In this document: positions 49,621 to 61,783 of the stretch, piece by piece | How the letters are laid out: every line of letters begins with the position of its first letter | How positions within the stretch are numbered: the stretch's first letter is position 1 | Origin: Hyperoodon ampullatus | Taxonomy: Eukaryota; Chordata; Mammalia; Artiodactyla; Ziphiidae | Assembly: GCA_949752795.1 (NCBI GenBank) | Contig: CATKHW010000058.1 | Span: forward strand, 806,001-870,000 | Direction: 5' to 3' | DNA: 64,000 nucleotides | Translations under genes and position numbers: made by a program | The notes under the pieces: model-generated | Seen by the model: only the letters and a program-made list of their open reading frames with translations | What the model was told of the DNA's origin: nothing | The model's database searches: none

Positions 49621-51357
49621 TAAGATATCACTTATGAAGATCCTGTAAACATGGCTACACTTGAACTGAGTTAGGAAAGAAAACAGTGTCTCACTTTTAG
49701 AAAACACTCTTATGCCTGCTTAAGGTGGAAGGAGAGTTGGGGTGATGCATAAAACCAGAGTTTGATATCATCACAGGTACCGTTCCAAAAACCAACTATG
49801 GAATAGAAAAGACCTACACCTTCCTCAGTGAAATGGACTCAAAACCCCATATTTCACGCAGAGGAATATATCTGACTAGTAAGAATCTTAAAACCTATGT
49901 ATTGATATGTCTCCGTAAGGGAATCAAGTGTGTCTAGACTGGCATAAACATGGCAGGGAGAATCAGCTCAAACCCACTATAAAAAGGAATTTCAAAAACA
50001 AAAAAAAAACTGGGAAATTCTTTACAATTCCTTCAGGGTCTCTGATGAAACCTGGAATGACCCTATTTACAACGACAGCTTGATGTGGCATAAGGCTGCA
50101 CACTTGGGACTGAGAGGATTGGTGAGATTGGGTGAGCAAATGCAGACCCTTTAAAGCAATAATGCATGGCACCCATTCCATGGGTCCCAACTCTCCAGGT
50201 TGAAGGGAATATTACTACAGTTATAACATGTACCGGAAACCTAGAGAACGGACACACTGTGAATACGAAAGGTTTCTAAAACGCAACGAATAGTCCCTCT
50301 ACTGGTGCTCCGGTTTGACTTTCCATCTGCTTTACTATCAACCTCCCAACTTGGAGAGACAGCCCCTTAAACCTCCTGGTTCGCACAGGTTTCCAATTTG
50401 GCAGAGGATGAAAGGGAAGAGGGAGAACCAATGAGAGAGTAGCTGTTAGGCATTTGAACGGGCACATATCACTCTAACTTCCCGGCAGGAAGAATAATTA
50501 ACCAAAGTCTCAGCCCCCAACCGGGAAACAGCATAGTTCCTGAACAAAAATTTTGGACTTGTGGTCAGCTCACCAAAAACTAGTTGAAAAATGGAGCTCA
50601 GGGGAACAGCAATTCACAAACTGGCCGAGTAATAAAGGACAACTATCGTCCAAAAATCTGTTGAGGGAAGGCAACGAGGCGGAGTTGAATGCGAGGCAGA
50701 ATAGCAGGAAACAGATTTCAATAGGTACGTTGGAATCGCCTTTAAAGCACAGGAAGAGGTGCACAACTTCGACAATGATGCACTTGGCAAAAAATTGCGT
50801 ATGCGTTTTCTACTGAATATATTCAGGAGAAAACGCATACGCCGTTTTTGGCCAAGCAAGCAAGCGGGCAATGCAAATCTGCACTACAAAGAAGTATCAG
50901 TTCCCACCGGTCAAAAGGGACATCCACAAAATGTGTAAAAACCAAAAAGGCAAGACAGGCCCTGCAGAACAGGGAGCCTTGTTATGCTGATGGACGGGAT
51001 GTAAATTGCCAACTGCCTCTCTGGAGGAGTACATTGTATTCCCTAAAAAAAGTAAAGAACCGAGCTACAGAACCAAGGGCACATTCAGTCTAGGGAATAT
51101 ACCTTGGGAAAACTGAAAATCAATAAGACAGAGCCACCCCAAAATTTAGGGCTGCACTGCTTACAAGGACCTCAACTTGGGTACACATTAAATATCCCAG
51201 GAAATATAAAAATGGTTCAAAAAATTGTGGTACTTACGTACGATGGAATATACCTCAGGCATGAAATCAATGTCATAAGACCAGTAGCAGCAAAATGGGT
51301 GAATTCAGGTATGATGATTCTAAGTGAAATAAGTCACACAGAAAAAGAAACTTATCA
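49621..51357 (+). repeat. Satellite monomer 28 (unusually diverged)
   Basis: 1,737 bp. Carries many private substitutions, concentrated at about 50.3-51.4 kb: AAAAACTAGTTG, GCGGAGTTGAATGCG, GGCAAAAAATTGCG, TTTTCTACTGAATA. Apex 50819/50820 with several unpaired positions. Confidence 0.9.
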
Positions 51358-53095
51358 TAAGATATCACTTATGATGATCCTGTAAACATGGCTACACTTG
51401 AACTTAGTTAGGAAAGAGAACAGAGTCTCACATTTAGAAAACACTCTTATGCCTGCTTAAGGGGGAAGGAGAGGTGGAGTGATGCATAAAACCAGAGTTT
51501 AATATAAGCACAGGTACCGTTCCAAAAACCAACTATGGAATAGACAAGACCTACACCTTCCTCAGTGAAAGGGACTCAAAACCCCATATTTCCCGCAGAT
51601 GAATATATCTGACTAGTAAGAATCTTAAAACTTATGTATTGATATGTCTCAATAAGGGAATCAAGTGTGTCTAGACTGGCGTAAACATGGCAGCAAGAAT
51701 CAGCTCAAACCCACTATAAAAAGGAATTTCAAAAACAAAACAAAAAAACTGGGAAATTCTTTCCAATTCCTTCAGGGTCTCTGAAGAAACCTGGAATGAC
51801 CCTATCTACAATGACAGCTGGAAGTGGCAAAAGTAGGGACACTTGGGACTGAGACGATTGGTGAGATTGGGTGAGCAAATGCAGACCCTTTAAAGCAATA
51901 ATGCATGGCACCATTCCATGGGTCCCAACTCTCCAGTTTGAAGGGAATATTACTACAGTTATAACATGTACGGGAAACCTAGAGAACGGACACACTGTGA
52001 ATATGAAAGGTTTCTAAAACTCAACGAATAGTCCCTCTCCTGGTGCTCCGGTTTGACTTTCCATCTGCTTTACTATCAACCTCTCAACTTGGAGAGACAG
52101 CCCCTTTAACCTCCTGGTTCGCACAGGTTGCCAAATTGGCAGAGGATGAAAGGGAAGAGGGAGAAACAATGAGAGAGTAGCTGTTAGGCATTTGAATGGG
52201 CACATATCACTCTAACTTCCCGGCAGGAAGAAAAATTAACCAAAGTCTCAGCCCCCCACCGGGAACCAGCATAGGTCCTGAACCAAAATTTTGGACTTGC
52301 AGTCAGCTCACCAAAAACGAGTTGAAAAATGGAGCTCAGGGGCACAGCAATTCACAAACTGGCCGAGTAATAAAGGACAACTATCGTCCAAAAATCTTTT
52401 GAGGGTAGGCAACGAGGCGGACTTGAAAGCGAGGCAGAATAGCAGGAAACAGATTTCAAGAGGTACGTTGGAATCGCCTTTAAAGCACAGGAAGAGGGGC
52501 ACAACTTCGACAATGATGAATTTGGCCAAAAAGGGCGTATGCGTTTTCTCCTGAATATATTCAGGAGAAAACGCATACGCCCTTTTTGGCCAAGCAAGCA
52601 AGCGGGCAATGCAAATCTGCACTACAAAGAAGTATCACTTCCCACCGGTCAAAAGGGACATCCACAAAATGTGTAAAAACCAGAAAGGCAAGACAGGCCC
52701 TGGAGAACATGGAGCCTTGTTATGCTGATGGGCGGGATGTAAATTGACAACTGCCTCTCTGGAGGAGTGCATTGTGTTCCCTAAAACAAGTAAAGAACAG
52801 AGCTACAGAGCCAAGGGCACTTCCAGTCTAGGGAATATACCTTGGGAAAACTGAAAATCAATAAGACAGAGCCACCCCAAAATTTCGGGCTGCACTGCTT
52901 ACAAGGACCTCAACTTGGGTACACCTTAAATATCCCAGGAAATATAAAAATGGTTCAAAAAATTGTGGTACTTACGTACGATGGAATATCCCTCAGCCAT
53001 GAAATCAATGTCATAAGACCAGTAGCAGCAAAATGGGTGGATTCAGGTACGATGATTCTAAGTGAAATAAGTCACAGAGAAAAAGAAACTTATCA
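51358..53095 (+). repeat. Satellite monomer 29
   Basis: 1,738 bp. Marker ATCTTTTGAGGGTAGGC (52395-52411 region) is shared only with unit 35. Apex 52557/52558. A 72-bp perfect palindrome remains because the left foot is TTTGGCC instead of CTTGGCC. Confidence 0.9.
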
Positions 53096-54832
53096 TAAGA
53101 TATCACTTATGAAGATCCTGTAAACATGGCTACACTTGAACTGAGTTAGGAAAGAGAACAGTGTCTCACATTTAGAAAACACTCTTATGCCTGCTTAAGG
53201 GGGAAGGAGAGGTGGGGTGATGCATAAAACCAGAGTTTGATATAAGCACAGGTACCGTTCCAAAAACCAACTATGGAATAGACAAGACCTACACCTTCCT
53301 CAGTGAAAGGGATTCAAAACACCATATTTCCCACAGAGGAATATATCTGACTAGTAAGAATCTAAAAACCTATGGATTGATATGTCTCCGTAGGGAATCA
53401 AGTGTGTCTAGACTGGCATAAACATGGCAGCGAGAATGAGCTCAAACCCACAATAAAAAGGAATTTCAAAAACAAAACAAAAAACTGGGAAATTCTTTAC
53501 AATTCCTTCAGGGTCTCTGATGAAACCTGGAATGACCCTATCTACAATGACAGCTGGATGTGGCATAAGGAGTGACACTTGGGACTGAGACGATTGGTGA
53601 GATTGGGTGAGCAAATGCAGACCCTTTAAAGCACAAATGCCTGGCACCCATTCCATGGGTCCCAACTCTCCAGGTTGAAGGGAATATTACTACAGTTATA
53701 ACATGTATCGGAAGCCTAGAGAACGGACACACTGTGAATACGAAAGGTTTCTAAAACTCAACGAATAGTCCCTCTCCTGGTGCTCCGGTTTGACTTTCCA
53801 TCTGCTTTACTATCAACCTCCCAACTTGGAGAGACAGCCCCTTTAACCTCCTGGTTCGCACAGGTTGCCAATTTGGCAGAGGATGAAAAGGAAGAGGGAG
53901 AACCAATGAGAGAGTAGCTGTTAGGCATTAGGACGGGCATATTTCACTGTAATGTCCCGGCAGGAAGAAGAATTAACCAAAGTCTCAGCCACCCACCGGG
54001 AACCAGCATAGGTCCTGAACCAAAATTTTGGACTTGCGGTCAGCTCACCAAAAACGAGTTGAGAAATGGAGCTCAGGGGCACAGCAATTCACAAACTGGC
54101 CGAGTAATAAAGGACAACTATCGTCCAAAAATCTGTTGAGGGAAGGCAACGAGGCGGACTTGAAAGCGAGGCAGAATAGCAGGAAATAGATTTCAAGAGG
54201 TACGTTGGAATCGCCTTTAAAGCACAGGAAGAGGGGCACAACTTCGACAATGATGCACTTGGCCAAAAAGGGCGTATGCGTTTTCTCCTGAATATATTCA
54301 GGAGAAAATGCATACGCCCTTTTTGGCCAAGCAAGCAAGGGGGCAATGCAAATCTGCACTACAAAGAAGTATCACTTCCCACCGGTCAAAAGGGACACCC
54401 ACAAAATGTGTAAAAACCAGAAAGGCAAGACAGGCCCTGGAGAACAGGGATCCTTGTTATGCTGATGGGCGGGATGTAAATTGCCAACTGCCTCTCTGGA
54501 GGAGTGCATTGTGTTCCCTAAAGCAAGTAAAGAACAGAGCTACAGAGCCATGGGCACTTCCAGTCTAGGGAATATACCTTGGGAAAACTGAAAATCAATA
54601 AGACAGAGCCACCCCTAAATTTCGGGCTGCACTGCTTACAAGGACCTCAACTTGGGTACACCTTAAATATCCCAGGAAATATAAAAATGGTTCAAAAAAT
54701 TGTGGTACTTACGTACGATGGAATATCCCTCAGCCATGAAATCAATGTCATAAGACCAGTAGCAGCAAAATGGGTGGATTCAGGTACGATGATTCTAAGT
54801 GAAATAAGTCACAGAGAAAAAGAAACTTATCA
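53096..54832 (+). repeat. Satellite monomer 30 (carries an A-type segment)
   Basis: 1,737 bp. Bases from about 53310 to 53400 (GGGATTCAAAACACC, ATCTAAAAACCTATGG, CCGTAGGGAATC) match the A-type units of 14.8-25.2 kb. Apex 54294/54295, right arm with one-sided AAAATGC. Confidence 0.9.
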
Positions 54833-56570
54833 TAAGATATCACTTATGAAGATCCTGTAAACATGGCTACACTTGAACTGAGTTAGGAAAGAGAACAGTG
54901 TCTCACATTTAGAAAACACTCTTATGCCTGCTTAAGGGGGAAGGAGAAGTGGGGTGATGCATAAACCCAGAGTTTGATATAAGCACAGGTACCGTTCCAA
55001 AAACCAACTATAGAATAGACAAGGCCTACACCTTCCTCAGTGAAAGGGACTCAAAACCCCATATTTCCCGCAGAGGAATATATCTGACTAGTAAGAATCT
55101 TAAAACCTATGTATTGATATGTCTCCATAAGGGAATCAAGTGTGTCTAGACTGGCATAAACATGGCAGCGAGAATCAGCTCAAACCCACTATAAAAAGGA
55201 ATTTCAAAAACAAAACAAAAAAACTGGGACATTCTTTACAATTCCTTCAGGGTCTCTGATGAACCCTGGAATGACCCTATCTACAATTACAGCTGGATGT
55301 GGCATAAGGCTGGACACTTGGGACTGAGACGATTCGTGAGATTTGGTGAGCAAATGCAGACCCTTTAAAGTAATAATGCATGGCACCCATTCCATGGGTC
55401 CCAACTCTCCAGGTTGAAGGGAATATTACTACAGTTATAACATGTACCGGAAACCTAGAGAACGGACACACTGTGAATACAAAAGGTTTCTAAAACTCAA
55501 CGAATAGTCCCTATCCTGGTGCTCCGGTTTGACTTTCCATCTGCTTTACTATCAACCTCCCAAATTGGAGAGACAGCCCCTTTAACCTCCTGGTTCGCAC
55601 AGGTTGCCAATTTGGCAGAGGATGAAAGGGAAGAGGGAGAACCAATGAGAGAGTAGCTGTTAGGCATTTGGACGGGCACATATCACTGTAATTTCCCGGC
55701 AGGAAGAAGAATTAACCAAAGTCTCAGCCACCCACCGGGAACCAGTATAGGTCCTGAACCAAAATTTTGGACTTGCGGTCAGCTCACCAAAAACGAGTTG
55801 AGAAATGGAGCTCAGGGGCACAGCAATTCACAAACTGGCCGAGTAATAAAGGACAACTATCGTCCAAAAATCTGTTGAGGGAAGGCCACGAGGCGGACTT
55901 GAAAGCGAGGCAGAATAGCAGGAAACAGATTTCAAGAGGTACGTTGGAATCGCCTTTAAAGCACAGGAAGAGGGGCACAACTTCGACAATGACGCACGTG
56001 GCCAAAAAGGGCGTATGCGTTTTCTCCTGAATATATTCAGGAGAAAACGCATACGCCCTTTTTGGCCAAGCAAGCAAGCGGACAATGCAAATCTACACTA
56101 CAAAGAAGTATCACTTCCCACCGGTCAAAAGGGACATCCACAAAATGTGTAAAAACCAGAAAGGCAAGACAGGCCCTGGAGAACAGGGAGCCTTGTTATG
56201 CTGATGGGCGGGATGTAAATTGCCAACTGCCTCTCTGGAGGAGTGCATTGTGTTCCCTAAAACAAGTAAACAACAGAGCTACAGAGCCAAGGGCACTTCC
56301 AGTCTAGGGAATATTCCTTGGGAAAACTGAAAATCAATAAGACAGAGCCACCCCAAAATTTAGGGCTGCACTGCTTACAAGGACCTCAACTTGGGTACAC
56401 CTTAAATATCCCAGGAAATATAAAAATGGTTCAAAAAATTGTGGTACTTACGTACGATGGAATATCCTTCAGCCATGAAATCAATGTCATAAGACCAGTA
56501 GCAGCAAATGGGTGGATTCAGGTAGGATGATTCTAAGTGAAATAAGTCACACAGAAAAAGAAACTTATCA
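54833..56570 (+). repeat. Satellite monomer 31
   Basis: 1,738 bp. Markers GACGCACGTGGCC and AATCTACACTAC are shared only with unit 35. Apex 56033/56034; the inner 68 bp pair perfectly and the left foot differs. Confidence 0.9.
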
Positions 56571-58306
56571 TAAGATATCACTTATGAAGATCCTGTAAAC
56601 ATGGCTACACTTGAACTGAGTTAGGAAACAGAACAGTGTCTCACAATTAGAAAACACTCTTATGCCTGCTTAAGGGGGAAGGAGAGGTGGGGTGATGCAT
56701 AAAACCAGAGTTTGATATAAGCACAGGTACCGTTCCAAAAACCAACTATGGAATAGAGAAGACCTACACCTTCTTCAGTGAAAGGGACTCAAAACTCCAT
56801 ATTTCCTGCAGAGGAATATATCTGACTAGTAAGAATCTTAAAACCTATAGATTGATATGTCTCCGTAGGGAATCAAGTGTGTCTAGACTGGCATAAACAT
56901 GGCAGCGAGAATCAGCTCAAACCCACTATAAAAAGGAATTTCAAAAACAAAACAAAAAAACTCGGAAATTCTTTACAATTCCTTCAGGGTCTCTGATGAA
57001 CCCTGGAATGACCCTATTTACAACGACAGCTGGATATGGCATAAGGCTGGACACTTGGGAATGAGAGGATTGGTGAGATTGGGTGAGCAAATGCAGACCC
57101 TTTACAGCAATAATGCATGGCACCCATTCCATGGGTCCCAACTCTCCAGGTTGAAGGGAATATTACTACAGTTATAACATGTATCGGAATCCTAGAGAAC
57201 GGACACACTGTGAATACGAAAGGTTTCTAAAATTCAACGAATAGTCCCTCTCCTGGTGCTCCGGTTTAACTTTCCATCTGCTTTACTATCAACCTCCCAA
57301 CTTGGAGAGACAGCCCCTTTAACCTCCTGGTTCGCACAGGTTGCCCATTTGGCAGAGGATGAAAGGGAAGAGGGAGAACCAATGAGAGAGTAGCTGTTAG
57401 GCATTTGGACGGGCACATATCACTGTAATTTCCCGGCAGGAAGAAGAATTAACCAAAGTCTCAGCCACCCACCGGGAACCAGTATAGGTCCTGAACCAAA
57501 ATTTTGGACTTGCGGTCAGCTCACCAAAAACGAGTTGAAAAATGGAGCTCAGGGGCACAGCAATTCACAAACTGGCCGAGTAATAAAGGACAACTATCGT
57601 CCAAAAATCTGTTGAGGGAAGGCAACGAGGCGGACTTGAAAGCGAGGCAGATAGCAGGAAACAGATTTCAAGAGGTACGTTGGAATCGCCTTTAAAGCAC
57701 AGGAAGAGGGGCACAACTTCGACAATGATGCACTTGGCCAAAAAGGGTGTATGCGTTTTCTCCTGAATATATTCAGGAGAAAACGCATACACCCTTTTTG
57801 GCCAAGCAAGCAAGCGGGCAATGCAAATCTGCACTACAAAGAAGTATCACTTCCCACCGGTCAAAAGGGACATCCACAAAATGTGTAAAAACCAGAAAGG
57901 CAAGACAGGCCCTGGAGAACAGGGAGCCTTGTTATGCTGATGGGCGGGATGTAAATTGCCAACTGCCTCTCTGGAGGAGTGCATTGTGTTCCCTAAAACA
58001 AGTAAAGAACAGAACTACAGAGCCAAGGGCACTTCCAGTCTAGGGAATATACCTTGGGAAAACTGAAAATCAATAAGCAAAGCCACCCCAAAATTTAGGG
58101 CTGCACTGCTTACAAGGACCTCAACTTGGGTACACCTTAAATATCCCAGGAAATATAAAAATGGTTCAAAAAATTGTGGTACTTACGTACGATGGAATAT
58201 CCCTCAGCCATGAAATCAATGTCATAAGACCAGTAGCAGCAAAATGGGTGGATTCAGGTACGATGAATCTAAGTGAAATAAGTCGCACAGAAAAAGAAAC
58301 TTACCA
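56571..58306 (+). repeat. Satellite monomer 32
   Basis: 1,736 bp. The palindrome at 57733-57806 is perfect although both arms differ from the consensus: GGGTGTATG on the left and CATACACCC on the right. Small deletions at GCAAATGGGTGG (56504) and GGCAGATAGCAGG (57645). Confidence 0.9.
57733..57806. repeat. Perfect palindrome with symmetric variant arms, unit 32
   Basis: The consensus pair GGGCG/CGCCC is GGGTG/CACCC here, changed in both arms, so all 37 positions still pair. Units 9, 11, 13, 17 and 27 have the right-arm CA form without the left-arm change. Confidence 0.92.
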
Positions 58307-60044
58307 TAAGATATCACTTATTAAGATCCTGTAATCATGGCTACACTTGAACTGAGTTAGGAAAGAGAAGAATGTCTCACATTTAGAAAACACTCTTATG
58401 CCTGCTTAAGGGGGAAGGAGAGGTGGGGTGATGCATAAACCCAGAGTTTGATATAAGCACAGGTACCGTTCCAAAAACCAACTATGGAATAGACAACACC
58501 TACACCTTCCTCAGTGAAAGGGACTCAAAACCCCATATATCCCTCAGAGGAATGTATCTGACTAGTAAGAATCTTAAAACCTATGTATTGATATGTCTCC
58601 GTAAGGGAATCAAGTGTGTCTAGACTGGCATAAACATGGCAGCGAGAATCAGCTCAAAACCAATATAAAAAGGAATTTCAAAAACAAAACAAAAAAACTG
58701 GGAAATTCTTTGCAATTCCTTCAGGGTCTCTGATGAACCCTGGAATGACCCTATCTACAACGACAGCTGGATGTGGCATAAGGCTGGACACTTGGGACTT
58801 AGACGATTGGTGAGATTTTGTGAGCAAATGCAGACCCTTTAAAGTAATAATGCATGGCACCCATTCCATGGGTCCCAACTCTCCAGGTTGAAGGGAATAT
58901 TACTACAGTTATAACATGTACCGGAAACGTAGAGAACGGACACACTGTGAATACGAAAGGTTTCTAAAACTCAACGAATAGTCCCTCTCCTGGTGCTCCG
59001 GTTTGACTTTCCATCTGCTTTACTATCAACCTCCCAACTTGGAGAGACAGCCCCTTTAACCTCCTTGTTCGCACAGGTTGCCAATTTGGCAGAGGATGAA
59101 AGGGAAGAGGGAGAACCAATGAGAGAGTAGCTGTTAGGCATTTGGACGGGCACATATCACTGTAATTTCCCGGCAGGAAGAAGAATTAACCAAAGTCTCA
59201 GCCACCCACCGGGAACCAGTATAGGTCCTGAACCAAAATTTTGGACTTGCGGTCAGCTCACCAAAAACGAGTTGAGAAATGGAGCTCAGGGGCACAGCAA
59301 TTCACAAACTGGCCGAGTAATAAAGGACAACTATCGTCCAAAAATCTGTTGAGGGAAGGCAACGAGGCGGACTTGAAAGCGAGGCAGAATAGCAGGAAAC
59401 AGATTTCAAGAGGTACGTTGGAATCGCCTTTAAAGCATAGGAAGAGGGGCACAACTTCGACAATGATGCACTTGGCCAAAAAGGGCGTATGCGTTTTCGC
59501 CTGAATATATTCAGGAGAAAACGCATACGCCCTTTTTGGCCAAGCAAGCAAGCGGGCAATGCAAATCTGCACTACAAAGAAGTATCACTTCCCACCGGTC
59601 AAAAGGGACATCCACAAAATGTGTAAAAACCAGAAAGGCAAGACAGGCCCTGGAGAACAGGGAGCCTTGTTATGCTGATGGGCGGGATGTAAATTGCCAA
59701 CTGCCTCTCTGCAGGAGTGCATTGTGTTCCCTAAAACAAGTAAAGAACAGAGCTACAGAGCCAAGGGCACTTCCAGTCTATGGAATATACCTTGGGAAAA
59801 CTGAAAATCAATAAGACAGAGCCACCCCAAAATTTCGGGCTGCACTGCTTACAAGGACCTCAACTTGGGTACACCTTAAATATCCCAGGAAATATAAAAA
59901 TGGTTCAAAAAATTGTGGTACTTACGTACGATGAAATATCCCTCAGCCATGAAATCAATGTCATAAGACCAGTAGCAGCAAAATGGGTAGATTCAGGTAC
60001 GATGATTCTAAGTGAAATAAGTCACAGAGAAAAAAAAATTATCA
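58307..60044 (+). repeat. Satellite monomer 33
   Basis: 1,738 bp. Apex 59507/59508, left arm TTTTCGCCTG. Markers TAGGAAACG-type (GGAAACGTAGAG), CAGTCTATGGAA and GATGAAATATCC are shared with unit 34. Confidence 0.9.
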
Positions 60045-61783
60045 TAAGATATCACTTATGGAGATCCTGTAAACATGGCTACACTTGAACTGAGTTAGGA
60101 AAGAGAACAGTGTCTCACATTTAGAAAACACTCTTATGCCTTCTTAAGGGGGAAGGAGAGGTGGGGTGATGCATAAACCCAGAGTTTGATATAAGCACAG
60201 GTACCGTTCCAAACACCAACTATGGAATAGACAAGACCTACACCTTCCTCAGTGAAAGGGACTCAAAACCCCATATTTCCCGCAGAGGAATATATCTGAC
60301 TAGTAAGAATCTTAAAACCTATGTATTGATATGTCTCCGTAAGGGAATCAAGTGTGTCTAGACTGGCATAAACATGGCAGCGAGAATCAGCTCAAAACCA
60401 ATATAAAAAGGAATTTCAAAAACAAACCAAAAAAACTGGGAAATTCTTTGCAATTCCTTCAGGGTCTCTGATGAACCCTGGAATGACCCTATCTACAACG
60501 ACAGCTGGATGTGGCATAAGGCTGGACACTTGGGACTTGGACGATTGGTGAGATTTTGTGAGCAAATGCAGACCCTTTAAAGTAATAATGCATGGCACCC
60601 ATTCCATGGGTCCCAACTCTCCAGGTTGAAGGGAATATTACTACAGTTATAACATGTACCGGAAACGTAGAGAACGGACACACTGTGAATACGAAAGGTT
60701 TCTAAAACTCAACGAATAGTCCCTCTCCTGGTGCTCCGGTTTGACTTTCCATCTGCTTTACTATCAACCTCCCAACTTGGAGAGACAGCCCCTTTAACCT
60801 CCTTGTTCGCACAGGTTGCCAATTTGGCAGAGGATGAAAGGGAAGAGGGAGAACCAATGAGAGAGTAGCTGTTAGGCATTTGGACGGGCACATATCACTG
60901 TAATTTCCCGGCAGGAAGAAGAATTAACCAAAGTCTCAGCCACCCACCGGGAACCAGTATAGGTCCTGAACCAAAATTTTGGACTTGCGGTCAGCTCACC
61001 AAAAACGAGTTGAGAAATGGAGCTCAGGGGCACAGCAATTCACAAACTGGCCGAGTAATAAAGGACAACTATCGTCCAAAAATCTGTTGAGGGAAGGCAA
61101 CGAGGCGGACTTGAAAGCGAGGCAGAATAGCAGGAAACAGATTTCAAGAGGTACGTTGGAATCGCCTTTAAAGCATAGGAAGAGGGGCACAACTTCGACA
61201 ATGATGCACTTGGCCAAAAAGGGCGTATGCGTTTTCGCCTGAATATATTCAGGAGAAAACGCATACGCCCTTTTTGGCCAAGCAAGCAAGCGGGCAATGC
61301 AAATCTGCACTACAAAGAAGTATCACTTCCCACCGGTCAAAAGGGACATCCACAAAATGTGTAAAAACCAGAAAGGCAAGACAGGCCCTGGAGAACAGGG
61401 AGCCTTGTTATGCTGATGGGCGGGATGTAAATTGCCAACTGCCTCTCTGCAGGAGTGCATTGTGTTCCCTAAAACAAGTAAAGAACAGAGCTACAGAGCC
61501 AAGGGCACTTCCAGTCTATGGAATATACCTTGGGAAAACTGAAAATCAATAAGACAGAGCCACCCCAAAATTTCGGGCTGCACTGCTTACAAGGACCTCA
61601 ACTTGGGTACACCTTAAATATCCCAGGAAATATAAAAATGGTTCAAAAAATTGTGGTACTTACGTACGATGAAATATCCCTCAGCCATGAAATCAATGTC
61701 ATAAGACCAGTAGCAGCAAAATGGGTAGATTCAGGTACGATGATTCTAAGTGAAATAAGTCACAGAGAAAAAAAAAATTATCA
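60045..61783 (+). repeat. Satellite monomer 34 (near-identical copy of unit 33)
   Basis: 1,739 bp. Same TTTTCGCCTG arm change and the same rare markers as unit 33 from about 60.38 kb onward. One difference is GGACTTGGACG against GGACTTAGACG. Apex 61245/61246. Confidence 0.9.
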
